From Candidatus Saccharibacteria bacterium UBA7683 (GTDB lineage: Bacteria; Patescibacteriota; Saccharimonadia; Saccharimonadales; UBA7683), in NCBI GenBank assembly GCA_002482925.1, contig DLGX01000036.1, forward strand, positions 6,439 to 12,243: a stretch of DNA of 5,805 bases. Reading direction: 5' to 3'. Below, piece by piece: positions 5,643 through 5,805 of the stretch. The notes beneath the pieces are model-generated. The model did no database searches. It saw nothing but the letters and a program-made list of their open reading frames with translations, and was not told the origin of the DNA. Made by a program: the position numbers and the translations under genes. Within the stretch, counting starts at the first letter, position 1, and the number at the start of each line of letters is the position of its first letter.

Positions 5643-5669
5643 TGTCATTCGGAGCTCAGTCGAAGAATC
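5643..5669. repeat. Second intergenic repeat (GTCATTC...GAAGAATC type)
   Basis: The element runs from TTGTCATTCGG through GAGCTCAGTCG to AAGAATC. It matches a widespread intergenic repeat class of the form GTCATTC-TGAGC-GTCGAAGAATC. It shares GTCATTC with the first element, starting 52 bp downstream of it in the same orientation. Its ends ATTC and GAAT are complementary and GAGCTC inside is a small palindrome, so folding is weaker than in the first element. Confidence 0.45.
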
Positions 5670-5689
5670 AAATACTAAAGTTTCCTTTC

Positions 5690-5713
5690 CTCGCTTTTGT
5701 CGCCAAAAGCGAG
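5690..5713. repeat. Perfect 10-bp hairpin with tetraloop
   Basis: CTCGCTTTTG (5690-5699) is exactly complementary to CAAAAGCGAG (5704-5713) around the loop TCGC. No T-run follows on either strand, so it is not a canonical intrinsic terminator. It may be part of the compound repeat region or a transcript-end stabiliser. Confidence 0.5.
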
Positions 5714-5805
5714 ATAAAACCGCACCCATAGCACCAAAGCCACGACACAGCTCCAACCACTTTTTCTTGCGTCGCTACGATGCAATAGCATCCTTCACGT
5801 TTATA

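Larger units (their letters stand above)
5576..5805. other. Intergenic repeat-rich region without a convincing gene
   Basis: All frames on both strands are broken by stops or give low-plausibility peptides. The region contains two GTCATTC-bearing palindromic elements and a perfect 10-bp hairpin, listed separately. From 5714 to 5805 I see only a 5-bp stem (GATGC/GCATC, 5779-5792). On the minus strand, codons from the window edge to TAG at 5775-5777 (reading INVKDAIAS) could be the tail of a convergent gene outside the window, but nine codons are too few to call. Confidence 0.5.

Noticed and set aside
5547..5756. Minus-strand open frame of 69 codons covering the end of the window
   Set aside because: It runs straight through both palindromic repeats and the hairpin and overlaps the regulator. 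Its sequence looks like translated repeat rather than a protein family, and it has no ribosome site.
5578..5804. tRNA, other structured RNA gene or CRISPR array in the terminal gap
   Set aside because: No cloverleaf, CCA end or regularly spaced repeats are visible. The hairpins are isolated and of different sequence.
1..5805. UGA recoding as in Gracilibacteria (none of the seven genes stops with TGA)
   Set aside because: All proteins are full length without in-frame TGA and glycine is written with GGN codons. Seven stops (TAA or TAG) without TGA is easily chance.

Overview
This is a moderately AT-rich window of ordinary chromosomal core genes, very probably from a reduced bacterium of the Candidate Phyla Radiation (Patescibacteria), with Candidatus Saccharibacteria the best guess. 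The reasons are the divergent IF-2, Fmt and PriA sequences, a DUF5663-like protein with a Pro/Gln-rich tail, a small CPR-type winged-helix protein, dense packing and very short 5' leaders. The lineage is inferred from sequence character, not from a database search.

Layout. On the + strand, the window opens with the last 130 codons of infB (1-393). A DUF5663-like gene with its own extended -10 promoter and a Shine-Dalgarno follows (428-1087). It converges, with only 3 bp between stop codons, on a minus-strand block read as priA (4480-2552), def (2522-1950) and fmt (1978-1091). def and fmt overlap and look like one transcription unit starting at a perfect extended -10 (TGTTATAAT) in the 29-bp gap after priA. 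Divergent from priA, on the + strand, is a phosphoribosyltransferase-fold protein (4546-5199) whose two active-site signatures look eroded. It is followed by a winged-helix regulator (5300-5575) whose promoter carries a near-perfect inverted repeat. The last 230 bp hold no convincing gene, only palindromic intergenic repeat-like elements.

How the genes fit together. infB, fmt and def form the formyl-methionine initiation cycle: Fmt formylates Met-tRNAi, IF-2 delivers it to the ribosome and Def removes the formyl group from the nascent chain. PriA restarts stalled replication forks. The roles of the DUF5663-like protein, the phosphoribosyltransferase-like protein and the regulator are not known from sequence.

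Most notable signals. (1) Four genes (def, priA, the phosphoribosyltransferase and the winged-helix gene) have a good -10 hexamer only 6 to 9 bases before the likely start codon, which implies leaderless or nearly leaderless mRNAs. In priA and the regulator this moves the start inside the longest reading frame. (2) The phosphoribosyltransferase may be a pseudoenzyme. (3) IF-2 and Fmt both differ at places known to contact initiator tRNA or fMet. (4) A probable autoregulatory operator precedes the winged-helix gene. (5) A compound repeat region closes the window. I see no clear new multi-gene system, CRISPR array, transposase or RNA gene.
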